Of a stretch of 64,000 nt of DNA, positions 1-12,400 are shown in pieces. Every line of letters begins with the position of its first letter. The stretch's first letter is position 1. The DNA is from Pegea sp. RAD2-039 (lineage: Eukaryota; Chordata; Thaliacea; Salpida; Salpidae). The translations under genes were made by a program, and so were the position numbers. The notes under the pieces were generated by a model. That model did no database searches. It was not told the origin of the DNA and worked only from the letters and a program-made list of their open reading frames with translations. Where the stretch lies: contig JAQGEQ010000232.1 in NCBI GenBank assembly GCA_034620365.1, positions 558,001 to 622,000 on the forward strand, given 5' to 3'.

Positions 1-1999
1 TTTTGAGTACATTTTAAGTTGTAACTCGTTCTAAAACTGACAAATTGAAACTTTAATGGTATATCTTATAAGTCTTATGATGTTTTATATGAAGCAATCA
101 AGAATTTGATAAGATCAAAGTTATTTTTATAATATATCCTTGTAATTGAATTAAATACAAATAAGGTTTTATGTTAACGATTTTATTTTCGTTGAAATTC
201 TCCTTAATACTAAAATATAGAAACACTTTTAGATATTTTTGCTTTTATATTTTAGAGTATTTTAATAAATTAATCACTTAATTATAAATAATATATTTAT
301 TAATACTATAATTTGTGGTTATGAATAAAGTTAACTTCTTATTTGTTTAGAAGTTTTTTAACTTTAATTTTTTATTTATTTAGGATAATCACTAAAGTGG
401 AAAATAAAATGAATAAATATTATAAGAGTCAAAAGTATTTTCAAACTGTTTCCTTAAATCATTTAGATCGCTGTTTAAGTCTTTGATTTTAAGGAGTTCA
501 ATTCAGTTATTCGTTATCATAAAATTATTGTTTTATGTTTTCTTGCTTTTACTTTAGATTTATAATCAATCTTAGTAATATTTTTTGAAACAAAAAGATC
601 TAGAACTACTTATACTAACCAAATTGCTTGAATAAATAGAAATTATTTTTTCAATGTTTATAACTACATTTTTAAGATTTGATAATAAAATAGGGAATCA
701 ACTTAATAAATAGATTTATTAAAGTTGTAGAAAAAGTTATAAGTTGTGCTTAGAAACCTATTTGAGATTATACTAAACAAATTTTGTTGTTAGTATTAAT
801 ATAAATAATTTATAATGATTATACATTAGAATAAAATTTAGTTTTTCTTTGTTTGTAGTAAAATTTTTATCAATTTTAGTTCTTTTTTGTAACTATCAAT
901 AATAAAATTTAAAAAGTTGAAGTGCTTTTTAATCGGCAGCCTTAAATTATTTAAAGTTTCATCTCACATTATTATTATCTCTTAAATATATTCTTATTAA
1001 TAAAAGAATCAATGAGTTTTTTTATAAAAAAATTGTCTAGTTTTTTTGTACAAATAAAAGGTTTTAGTAAATTAAAGAAAAATTCGAATAAAATTATTTT
1101 TATAAAAAAACTCATGAAGCAATAATCATTGAAAAATTATTATTTATTGAAATTAAGAAGCAAATAGAACATTGGTATACTTTTATTAACTTGTAGCAAA
1201 ACCACACTCCCTAAATCCTTTAGTTTAGCTACGAATATTAAAAAAGCACCAAAATAGAGTCTGTAATTCCCGAAGATAATCATTCAAATCTTCACGGTTT
1301 GAGTTTTAATCATCTCATGCTACTTGCTCCTTATTCAGACTTCTTATAAAAATTCAAAAGTGTTATTTATAGTTGTCAACAGAATCTGATAGAATGTAAA
1401 ATGATCTTATTTCTATAAATTTTGTAAAATATTCCAATGAAAAGCATAAAAGAAAAACTTAAAATTCCAAATCAAATCTAGAAAACAGACTTTCTACTAA
1501 CTGTAGATTCAAACCAGGCTTTACAAAAATATCTTCTTGATGTTACTTATGATTTATTTAAGCTTTACTTTTAGCCTGATCAAACCAAGGTGATCATAAA
1601 AAAACTAGATGTTATTCGAATATTATCACATCTAATACTTTTGTTTATAAAAGTTGCTTTATTTAATCGATTAAACTTTATGGTTCTTTAACTTAAAGCA
1701 AAAAACAGCTAGAAGTTTTTACTGTTGTCATAATTGTTTGTTTTCGAGTCTTAATGTAATTTTATTGTTTTTCTACGGTAGTCTGCGGCTTTTGAGTCTA
1801 AAAATCCCTACTTCAGTTGGATAACCGCTAAATATTCCAAACGCTTCTAGATAAAGTAAATTTGTGAAGTAGAAACCACTTAGTTGTTAACTGACTAATC
1901 TGAGATTAAAAGAAGTTTTAGTAAAAAAAAAGTGATGTGATTTTTAAAGTATCAAAAACTAACTCTAATCAAATTGATCATTAAATGTGAAAAAGGGTT
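1..1999. other. AT-rich noncoding flank
   Basis: Very AT-rich DNA with frequent stops in all frames and many short A and T runs. I see no exon, RNA gene or recognisable repeat here. It lies beyond the 3' end of the minus-strand LUC7L3 gene. Confidence 0.6.
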
Positions 2000-3624
2000 G
2001 AAAAGACCCCTTTTTGCGACCCCTAAATATATACATAGCTTAGTAAGATAGATATTTAATGAAAATATTAATCTTAAGTTGAGATGATGTCATTGTAAGG
2101 AGGCCTTATTATTGTAAGTGTTTTACTATCTGCTAGAAAAGAACGTTTTTGTAGTATTCTTGGCAAACAACAAGTTATCTGTGGTTTGAGGGCCAGGTTG
2201 TTAAACTGAAGCAACTAATTAGATGATTGTGCTGTGAAAGAAGTTTGAAGCAGTATCACTGATTCACAAATGTTGTAGAAGGATAATCGACTAATGAAAG
2301 ATTCGGTTTTATTAAAGATGAAAATATTCCTTCGTTTCAAACAGAACCTTAAATAATTTACGACTATTAAAAAAAGTCATGTCGAAAAAATTTGGAAATT
2401 ACTTATGTTAAAAACTGAATAAAAACAAGTATGCTAATTAAGTGAGACACAGATGTTGAAAATCTAATTGATACTGCTACAAAAAAACCATCTTGAAATA
2501 AATCAAACTTTCAGTTGGTGGTTGAGATGTAAACTAAACTCAAGATCATTTGAAGGTTGTAAACAAACTTCTCGTTGTTGTTGAAAACCTCCAATGGAGT
2601 ACGTGGTGTTGATTGTACACTATGCATTGCTACGTTGCAGTTACAAGGCTCTGAAATAGAAAAAAAGGTGAAAAGATGATAAAGAGAAGATATCCTCAAC
2701 TGGCCAAGATGATTCATCACAGACTCTACTGAATCATACCTTTAATGGTGACATTAAATGGTGAATAATTCCAAATGAAGAACACCATTTTACTGTTAAC
2801 ATTTGCCCCAATAATAGAAACTTTTAAATCAATTTATCTAACTATGTCTTGTTTAAAGAGATTCTCTGGTTCTTGGGTTTTCTCATAATATATTATTTGG
2901 TTTAATTAATTGGTAATACCTCAATGTTAGCGACGCCTCCAAAAATCCGAAATTCCATTTCTTTCCATGAAATTAAACTCTCATAGAGAAGAAAGTCGAT
3001 AGTTTAAAGTGAAATTATAGGTTTTGTTGAAAGGATTTTGAATAAAGTTAATATGAAGGGACAGGGTGTGTTATGAAGCTAAACAAATTGAAATAAAACA
3101 ACCAGATACCTCTTTTTAAGGCAAATCACGATTAAATGTCCAAGGTTGCAAGATAACAAGTGAGTTATACGACTGTAGTGTAGAAAAATCGACAGATGAA
3201 GAAATTGGTTGCAAAACTTACCTTGTGTATAAGCAACAAATCGTAAAGTGGAATTTAAAGAGATTCTATTGTAGATATGGGTTTAAATGATGTTAATATC
3301 AAATACCTTAAAATACTTTAAATTTCCATTGAAAATCTGCTGTTAAATAACACACCTTCCAAAGTAGATTATTAACTCCTAAAAAATTACTGCCTCAATT
3401 TGGCCCGATAGTCAAAAGAAACATTCAACTACCCACAAAATGTTAGAGGATAGATAAGAAGTTGTATCAATATAACCAACACCTACCCTGCTTTAATTGA
3501 AGAAGATTTAATCAGTTTGTTCGACTTTAGCAGCTCCATTCAATTCAGGACTTTTCCGATTTTCATTCATCTGAACGTTTCCACCATCTATTGAACACGT
3601 GTTTGATTATACTAAAATGGCTTT
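2000..3624. other. Less AT-rich 3' flank of LUC7L3, possible 3'UTR
   Basis: This stretch has visibly more G and C than the DNA to its left and lies directly downstream of the LUC7L3 stop codon on the minus strand. Part of it is probably the 3'UTR. Minus-strand ATTAAA (plus-strand TTTAAT at 3492-3497 and 3507-3512) lies about 115-135 nt past the stop and could serve as a weak polyadenylation signal. Short open plus-strand frames at about 2563-2679 and 3120-3290 look protein-like but could not be joined into a gene. Confidence 0.4.
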
Positions 3625-5992
3625 TTACGAAAAAGGTTTGCCACTACCTCGTCCTTCTTTTGAAGCTTCTTTCTTCTCTTCTGGTTTCGATTTATGATCG
3701 CTTCTAGAAGAAGATGACTTTCGATCTTTACTTCTTCTCGACCTTTTGTGATCTCGACTTCTTGATCGATCTCTAAGAGCAAATAATAGATGATGACGTC
3801 ACAACGACGCACAGACTCACCTCTCGCGACTTCGTCTTCTTCTCGAGCCTCGATCAGCATCACGTCGGTCACGTGGCTCATAACGCGATGAACGCTCTCT
3901 TGATGGGCGACGTCTATCGCGTCGATCACGTGATGTGGAACGACGTCGTCTAAATGACGTATTATGGTCGCGAGATCGACGTGGGCTTCTTCGACGCTCT
4001 CTACATCATCAGAGCGTTACTCGAAAGATCACACACGTGACAAGTCAATCAAACAAACCTATCGCGACTCGGAGCACGCGCTGGAGGACGCTCTCCGTTC
4101 CGTTCGCTGCTTCTGAAGAAGATCAGTTGATGAATGGAGGTGAAAAAGAGTCTTAAGAAGGTTTATACACGCGCGAAAAATGCAAATTAGGAATCTGATG
4201 AGGATATTTTGGTATCAGTGGTGAAACCGGCATCTGCGGATCACTTTGGAACCAAACGTGAAGTTTTGAAAGTTTTGGTTTAGTTGGTTGAGGAGTTTAA
4301 GGTGCTGAACCATGTCAGCTAGTTTGTTATTTCGATTTTTACGTAATCGCGCGTCTAAATACTTCTTCAAATCGATAAAAACTACTGAAGTTGTAGAAAT
4401 ATTGATATGAGAAAGTTTAGAAGTTTGTAAAAATAGCAATTTGCTCTCAAGAAGCTTTTAAAGTAAATTAAAGAAACCATCAACAAATATAAGAGGTGAT
4501 ATGGAAAGCTTGTCAATTTGACAAATCAAAAACATGTTTGTACCTGTTTCTGTTACTAGGTGGTCCTTGTGTCAGTTTATCCTAGAATTTCAACAAATTT
4601 AGAAATAGATTTGAAGTAATTTTCAGCTTTACCTTCAATTCAGCAATAGCAGCTTTGATTTTAGCATAACCCATATGCTGTTTGCCCATTAAATGATCAT
4701 CAACACGAGATTGTGCATCCCCAACAATTAAAAATGCTCCACAAACCTCACATACCTCCATTTGTTTCTCTTGAACTGCAAATTGATCCATTATCTGCTT
4801 ATAAAACCAACAATAGAGTTGGTTTTGATGCTTTTTACTACAACTTACTCCTCCTTTCTGCCCTTGAAGTTGTTCACGATCCTCTTTTAACTGATCACAG
4901 ACTTTCATCATTGATTGAGCTTGATCAACTTCACCTTTACTACCAAGTTCTTCGATGTCTTCAAGCATCTTAGTGATTCGGTTATTCAATTCAGTTATCT
5001 TTTCATCATTTTCACTATTTCCAGCTGAGGCCTACATAAACAGCTTTTTACTCAAACCACAAAATAATAATTAGTAAATTTTACTACTTTTCTAATCTAA
5101 TAGAGGCTGATATCTCTGTGACTATATATAATTTAAAGACATTTAAATAAAAAGTTAGGCAGTAATCTAAATAATCATTTCATTAATTTTATTTAAACAC
5201 ATGGCTTTAGATGACAAATTATAAAGCTCTTATAGTAAATACAAAAGATTACAGAAGAAAGATAATAAAAAAGACTAAAGTATCACAGTTTAATATAATA
5301 AAGAAAAAAAGATATGAATACTATAATATTATATATTAATGTAACTTTTATGAGATATTATTTAGTATAAATAAAAATACGAAATTAATAAAGTTATATT
5401 TCAAATAAAACATGAAAAATAAAATATTTATAAATTAAATACTATACACAGAACCACAACAAACTCTATTTGAGTAAACTAAACTTTATAAAGTCAATTA
5501 AAAAAGATAAGTTTATCAATAAATAGTATATTTACATTTTAAATAAAGCATAAGGAACAAAATAATTAAAACTAAACAGATAAACTTACAGCTTTAGATT
5601 TTTCTTCAGATAATTGCAATCTCTGATGATTTCTTCTAATTCTTCTTTCAACTTCTTGCCAACATTGTTGCAAATATCTTAAAAAATCTTCTTCATAACC
5701 AACCTTCATATATCTAGAGCTTTTTTCATATGCTTCTTTAGCTCTATCATCATGAGTTTTATTACAAGCACCAAGATCTGACCGAGTGTTTGTAAATAAC
5801 TCAGCAGGACAAAAACCACACAGATAGTGTCTACAAACCTAAAACAAACACAGGTTTGAAACAGAAATTTAAAATACATCAAGATAAACTCACATCATCT
5901 GTGTCCCATCGAATCTCAGATCTTTTATCATTAGGACCTGCATTCCTGTCTTTTCCCATCAATTCATCTACTAAAGCACTTAAAGCTGTCAT
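3625..5992 (-). CDS. LUC7L3: LUC7L3-like U1 snRNP-associated splicing factor
   Basis: The LUC7 family binds U1 snRNP and influences 5' splice-site choice in the nucleus. Eight exons, in minus-strand order: 5894-5992, 5590-5838, 4849-5031, 4633-4794, 4544-4581, 4059-4112, 3821-4000 and 3625-3772. All junctions are GT..AG and all phases agree, giving 1113 nt and 370 aa. The start reads MTALSALVDELMGKDRN, the canonical family N-terminus. The first zinc finger (about residues 35-62) contains CGFCPAELFTNTRSDLG. A helical linker (about 120-177) is followed by a second finger with VCEVCGAFLIVGDAQSRVDD and ligands C192, C195, H211 and H217. This second finger matches the LUC7L3 (CROP) subfamily rather than LUC7L or LUC7L2. 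From about residue 244 the tail is an Arg/Ser-rich domain with RSRSRDHKRSRR-type runs, ending in GRGSGKPFS. Most introns are 48-58 nt; two are longer (4113-4543 and 5032-5589). Family assignment is near certain. The small exon 4544-4581 is the least certain part. Confidence 0.95.
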
Positions 5993-7126
5993 GATCTTAT
6001 TCTATTTTAAATCTATAAAATATTTATAATCTTTTATTTTAAGTTATTCACAAATTACAAAAAGCTTTTTTACTTTGAAAACTAAATATTATAATATTAA
6101 TAGAAAAATATATCTTAATTAATTTAAAATAAAATATTTATTTACAAATAGAAAATTAAATATAATTTTAAGTAGTGTATGAACAATTATATAAAAAGTT
6201 ATTTATTTAAATTAAACATTTTATATTAAAAATAAATTGGGTAAACTATTTTTGGTAAGCAAAACCTAAATTTCAAATGCAAAAAATTGGAAATATGAAA
6301 TTATTATAAAATTAAAAATATAATAAAAACAGTTTAAATAAAAAAAAATTTAATTTAAAGAAAATTAAAAAACTTTAATTAAAAAAATAGTTTCCATTAA
6401 AGCAGAATCAGCAAAAAAGAATAAGAAAATTTTACAATTACAGAAAAAAGTATAAAAATAAATTTAGAAAAAGAAGAACCTGTACTTCGAGTACAGAGTT
6501 GTTAGAAGGGTATAGAACAAAAAGTGAAAAGTGTTACTAACTGTAAAATTTAAAGTTTACATTTCATTTCAGATAAAGGAAAAAGAATAATTATTTTCCC
6601 ATAAAAATCATTTAATTAAAAAAAATACTTGAAATCTAAAGAGCAAAAATTTAAAGACAATTAAGTTTAATTTTCGCCAATATAATTTTTTCGCTGAAAA
6701 AAGTTGTGTGATTAAATTCATTTAAGCCTTATGAAATTTTTTTTTGAATATTTGGAAAGCTAATATGACTTTTATTTAAATTTAACAGCTTAGATTTATT
6801 TTTTTCGCTGATGACTAAATTTTGAGTAAATAAACTATGAGTTAAACAAAAAAATAAAAATTGATTAAGTTTTCCTTTTCTTCTACATTTATCTATCCTT
6901 TTTCATTTGCTTCTTTTTAAGATTTTTAAAAGTAATGTTTTGCCTACTACTAAGATAAATATTAAAAATAAAATCGAAAAGATTGAGAGGAAACGCTTCA
7001 TCAAATCCTAGACAAAATTATTTGAAAAAATCTCTTCATTATAAAGTTCAAATAACTTTTCTCTGGATTTTGAAGTGTTTGATTAATAGTTATGAAATAA
7101 AAAAGATCGAAATCCTAACAAATAAG
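5993..7126. other. Intergenic, upstream of LUC7L3
   Basis: AT-rich DNA upstream of the LUC7L3 start codon. The promoter and 5'UTR of that gene must lie at its left end, but I see no clear TATA box or other core element. An 80-codon open frame at 6983-7225 runs into the adjacent retrotransposon piece and has no protein-like character. Confidence 0.5.
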
Positions 7127-7512
7127 TCGCTAACACACATTTTCACGAATAACATCTATTTAGTCAAAAATATAGAAAGCAAAAGATGCAACACATGGCA
7201 TTTCGATATCACTCAAAACATATAACATGAACGATTATATGGAATTATAATAATATAAAAAAGAGAAAAAAATTATAGTTTAGAAATGACAATATTGGCA
7301 ATATTATAAAGGTTCAACTTCTGCGTGAACAACGCGAGCGACTTCGACATGACAATTTCTGATGGCAGCTGATTCCATGTATTAATTGTGCGGTATGAGA
7401 AAAAATTCGCTCTGACCAATGTACCAGGTGATATAGGCTTATTAAAGTGTAATGTGTATCGTCTGAGCTGATATAGCTTGAGGGAAGCACTAATGGAAAA
7501 GAAATCGTCAAA
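7127..7512 (-). mobile_element. CR1/L2-like LINE, 3' fragment (ORF2 C-terminus plus 3'UTR)
   Basis: The minus strand from 7512 to 7273 reads as the tail typical of CR1/L2/Jockey-type non-LTR polymerase proteins: FDDFFS, then SLKLYQLRRY, then RANFFSYRTINTWNQLPSE, ending in TAA at 7275-7273. The FFS..R.(I/V)N.WN.LP motif is diagnostic of this C-terminal region. An in-frame TAG lies immediately upstream, so the piece is 5'-truncated or decayed there. The following 3'UTR (about 7127-7260) matches the copies at 48095-48263 and 63830-64000, including a TGTTA(C/T)-type core and an AAATAGATGTTATT.GTGA block. Unlike those copies, it ends at GTTAGCGA without the terminal hairpin. It cannot encode an active element. 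Confidence 0.85.
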
Positions 7513-9046
7513 CTAAAGGTAAATTAAATTGTGGATAATTTTAAAAATAAGAACTAAATCGTATTTAACCCGTCGAATTTTCAAAGTATCTAAACTTTTG
7601 TTTCAAAAATTTACAAGAAAACTAAAATAACTGTTAACACATAAGATAAATAAAACTATATGCATAATCTTGCGTTAACTTAACCATCTAAAACCAATTT
7701 TTATAAATAATCTTGATAGACATAACGCTCTGAAAAAATTATATTGGGTAAGCACAAGCGATCAGCAAATTTCTCTCAACTGTTGTTCCAGTTTATCAGA
7801 TTTAAGATTTTTTACCTTTTGATAAAATATTTTGTAAAATTATTTAATGAATATCTAAAGACATAAACTGTGTTTTAAGATCAAATAAAATCTGTTAATT
7901 TAATTTGAATATATCCTTGAAATATTTAACTGTAATCAAGATTAATTGAATTCAAAAGTAATGTTTAAAAATTGTGGCTTTAATTTGTTTGTCACTTAAA
8001 AAATTATATTTTGATAATATTTGATTTTATTGATGTTAGCTTCACTTACTACTTTTGATAAAATAACTTTCTAAGTTTTAGATTACTTTTTACAAAAATT
8101 CCATGTAAATATTTTGGTTATTTATTATGCCATTTTTTAAAAATATTATTCTAATTATCATTATTTAAATTATGCTATATTACAGAACTAAAATATGTAG
8201 AAAATTATTTATTGGATATTACAGTATTTGTAGTCTAATTGTAAAGTTAATGATAATAGAAGTTATGTTTTGATTTAGGTTTTTGAAAAATTAAAATAAA
8301 ATTATAGAAAATATTTCATTTATTAAGAAATAAAGAAAATTAAGTTATGCTTTTATTAGGTTACTTTTTCATAATAGATAAATTGTTTAATTATTGCTTT
8401 ATAGTATGAAAATAATTGACGACTATTTATAAAATTAAAGAAAGATTAAACTGTTCTATTCCGCAAACAATAATAAAAACTACATCAAGGTAACTATACA
8501 ATATTAATATATTTTCATTTAGTTATACGTTAACTATAAAATTTATCAAATAAATCAAAATAATATAAATTCAAAAACATAATTTATTAAGAAAGAAAAG
8601 TTGAAATAATAATATTAGAAATAACTAAACAAGTATCTTATTTTATACATCGTATTATGATTTTTTTTAAAGCTTATATTTAAAGATTATATACCGATGC
8701 ATGAAATAGATATCTATCTATTGTAAATATCAACTTCCATTTTACCGCAAGATACAAAGATTACAAATAGATATAATTATTTATATTTTAAGATTATAAT
8801 ATCTAAGAATAAATAAACATTGAATAATATGTTATCTTCTTTCATAGTCTAATTGAAAGTTATTAACAAATTTTAAAAACAACCTTTAATATCTAAAACC
8901 TAAGAATCGAATCTTTTTAAATCCTTAATGATTATCGAATATTTTAGAGTTTCTTATTTAAACTTGTAAAAAAATTGATATTAAGAAAAATCATCAAGTA
9001 CTAACTAGCCATGGAGTTGTTTTCTGATGGAAATATTTTATTCTTT
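7513..9046. other. Intergenic AT-rich DNA
   Basis: Between the LINE fragment and the SINE. Rich in A and T runs, with stops in all frames. I see no exon, RNA gene or repeat. Confidence 0.55.
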
Positions 9047-9056
9047 CAATATCTTA
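9047..9056. repeat. Target-site duplication, copy at SINE 3' end
   Basis: CAATATCTTA, identical to 9471-9480. The pair flanks the SINE exactly and is the expected product of target-primed reverse transcription. Confidence 0.7.
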
Positions 9057-9470
9057 ATATAAGACTGGATACAGTTTTGTTCTTTCTTGACCTCTATACA
9101 ATAACAGAGTAAATTTAGATAAATGATATTAGAAGAAGACATGACCTGCTTCGGACGAGAACGGTCATGCTGTAAGTCACAGCTGAAATTATATACCCAG
9201 CAGCAGGATTCCACTCTCCACGCCAACAAGGTTACGTAGCAGAAGGACTGCCAGAACGACACTGAGGCGGCAAACTGCCTAAGAGGCTCCAACTCCAGCT
9301 TAAATTTCGGAGTTTTTCGTCTCCTAAGGGTGTTGTTAGAAAACAGACTAACAAAACCTTCTACCCAAGTTTTTAATGGACCTTTTCTGGTCACAAATAT
9401 GTGTCCGTCTGGGCTCAAACCCGAGGCCTTCTGCGTGTCAGGCAGACATGATAATCGAAACACTATATGA
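9057..9470 (-). mobile_element. SINE with tRNA-Val(GAC)-derived head
   Basis: A 414-nt insertion, noticeably richer in G+C than its surroundings, read on the minus strand. The head (9470 down to about 9401) resembles tRNA-Val. It contains TAGTGTTTCGATTATCATG, comparable to the D-arm of tRNA-Val. A perfect 5-bp anticodon stem TCTGC/GCAGA (9446-9430) encloses the loop CTGACAC, giving anticodon GAC. A variable loop AGGCC follows, then a T-arm holding GGGTTTGAGCCC, a near-consensus B box for RNA polymerase III. The tRNA-unrelated body of about 340 nt follows and ends without a poly(A) tail at CCAGTCTTATAT. Perfect 10-bp direct repeats bound it. The first few nucleotides of the head are diverged or missing, which weakens the A box. 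A 141-codon open frame across it is a by-product of its composition. No second convincing copy was seen here. Confidence 0.85.
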
Positions 9471-9480
9471 CAATATCTTA
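9471..9480. repeat. Target-site duplication, copy at SINE 5' end
   Basis: CAATATCTTA, matching 9047-9056 on the other side of the SINE. Confidence 0.7.
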
Positions 9481-12400
9481 TTAATTAATTAATAATTATT
9501 ATCTTCCTTATTTTATCTTATAAATTTTAACGAAAATTATTTCTATGAAAACCAATTTTTTCATCATCTTGAAACTTTCATATTTTTTTGTAAGTTCCCT
9601 GAATTAACTATTTTTATTAAAAATTAAATAGATATAAATTTATGATAATTAATATCAACAAATTTGTATTATGTACTGATATTTCTAGCTTACCATAATT
9701 TGTAAACATTTTTTTTAATTGTATGCAATAATCTATTTAATTAAATTTTTCTGCAATTATTTAATGAAAATTATCACTAAAAATAAATAAATCTAAAATT
9801 AATTTGATTGAATTAAAAACAAATTATTTTTGATGAATATAATTTTTGTACCCTAATTTAGAGATGATAATAAAAACTAAATAATCTTTTATTGATGAAG
9901 AATGGACTAATTAAACTATTTGAATGTCTTCTCAATCATTTATTTACATAAATCCAAAGCTAAAATGTAAGTTATATTAAATTTTAAAACTTATAAAATC
10001 TTTTGACTTATGATTTAAGATTTGTTAAAAAGTTTTCGTTTCACAATAAATTTTATCAACTTTAATTTGAAAAATACTTTCAAAATACTATTATCTTCTG
10101 AATATCTCTACTTTTTAATATTAGACTTTAAAATCAGGAAAAGAAATAAGTTCTTGTAAAGATTTTTAAATATTAATACGCTATATGGTTTCTTTAATAT
10201 TCTGAAGCAGTCATAAAAAATATATCTATTTTAGAAAAGCATATTAATAAATTATACAAAATTTTGTAATAAAAAAAACTGTTTTTGCAAATCGTAATTC
10301 TGTGATTATTTTAATAGGTTTTATATTTTATTATTAAATAAATTTTATACAAAACAAGTTAGAGCTTATTAACTTGTAATTAACTTATCATCAGTTATGT
10401 AACTTCAGCTGTAAGATAACTATACAGTTGATTATACTAATAATTTGTCAAAAATATTTCTCCAAAGTTAAACTTAGTTAACAAATTAGTAAATTGTGTG
10501 AAGCTATATTATTTAAAAGTTTTTTTGTTTCATAATTTCATAAAAATTGATTTCTAATTTGCTTTAAGCTTTTATAAAATCAGTCTCAATTTATTTAGTA
10601 GAAAGTTTTATATCAATAACAGCATTTTTATACAATTTTTCATGATGTATTTAAGAGAAAAGGATTCAACTGTTTTGTTTAAAATTATTTTACTAAGAAC
10701 GTTTATATGTCTATAATTATTTTTTTCCAAAGCTAGCTTAAACAGTTCATAAATAATTGAAAAGTATTTTCTCCTTAATTGTGATTTATTTTTGACATTA
10801 TCAAAATTCGATTTTGAAATTAATCATCTTAATCAAATTTGAATGAATTGCTTTACAGGTCACAAGGACTGTGAACTTTTAGAGAGTAGTGGTTACCTAT
10901 TAATTAATCATATTAATTCCTAAGATTACTAAAAGTTTAGATTATCATCTAACTTTCAAATTACTAATTCAAGAAAATTGTATTAAGTAAAGTTTTAAAA
11001 CTGTTTATAAAAGTCATAAAAATTATGAAAATATATTTTTTATAATTTTAACAAACTTATACTTGCGTTTTGAAAATCATTTTTAACAGTTTAAAGCTAT
11101 CTTTAATTAGCTAATAAAATAAGCTAAGGTATCTACCCTAGGTACTAACATCAAAACTATATTTTTTCACTAGATTTGAAATATTTAAAGATTAAAGATT
11201 TTGATCATATATGCTCTATTATAAAGGATTTTATCTTAGAAAGCGACGAGTTCTTAAAACAAGACAATTACACTTTTAAAAATGTTAACTCCAATCAAAT
11301 GTTTTCAAAATGATCTTTATTTTATATTTTAAATAATGATGTTATTGTTCCACAAAAGACATGATACAAATTTACTAATAATTTACAATTGAAAAAATCT
11401 ACAAAAGCAAACATACAACATAAATTAGGTGATACAATAAAACTTTTACTGATTGATGAAAATTTTAGTTAGAGGTTTTTAAATTAAACTCAACAACTCT
11501 TTATAAGAGAGATAAAACTTTGGTTTTGTAAGATACTCATTTTAGATTCATCAAATTTAAAGAAAATAACTTTATTGTTTACATCTTAAAAAGCTTAGAG
11601 ATCAACTACTTCATAATCTAATCAGATGAATTTGATTTAAACTCAACAAAAGCTGAATAAACATTATTCGATGAAAAAGTAAGCTGATTTTAATCAGTTA
11701 TCTGATGTACTTGTAAAAAGAAATAAAACTGCAGAAACTTATTTTAATATGTCACTTGAAAGTTTTCATACCAAACAGTAAATTACAACATGTCAACATT
11801 TGATGCCAAAAACACCTAGAACTTGCCACTAGCTTTTATCGGTGGTATATTAAACCAAAATGCTTTATAACAACAAACAAGTTTTCTTTTAAAAGATAAA
11901 TTTTAATAATCAGTAAGAAACTTAGATAAGTTGACATTTGTTTAGTTTCGGTAAGTAAAAGTTGAATGAATGAAATAAAACATTATTTTATAATATCTAA
12001 ATAGAAGAAAGTTAGTTGAATACTCTCACAGTTTTCTAACAAAGGTTTCCATTTTTGTATTTTTTTACGTCTTCTTGTTTATTAACTTAAAAAAAGTGAT
12101 ATAAAACCTGTTACAGTAATTTTTATAACAAGTTTAAAATAGTTAAAAATTGATTAATAAAATATTTACAAAAATCAAATTCTATTTTCTTAAAATGAAA
12201 TGTTTAAAAAATACACATGGAATAAGTGTTACAATAAGACTAAAATTATAATAAACAAGTTTATTATTTCTACAAACAAACTTTGTTTCTGTCGGTAATA
12301 TAACAATCTCATAAGAAAGACATTTTTTATAATTGCATTTAAATATCTATAATTTCAATTATAAGCTTTAAAATTTTGTATAATTTCTTAAATATTTAGT

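Noticed and set aside
3612..3929. Open frame of 105 codons on the minus strand
   Set aside because: It is an off-frame reading across two RS-domain exons of LUC7L3 and the 48-nt intron between them. The spliced Arg/Ser frame is clearly the real one.
9038..9463. Open frame of 141 codons on the minus strand
   Set aside because: It lies almost wholly inside the SINE, starts within the tRNA-like head and runs through the target-site duplication. It has no protein character.
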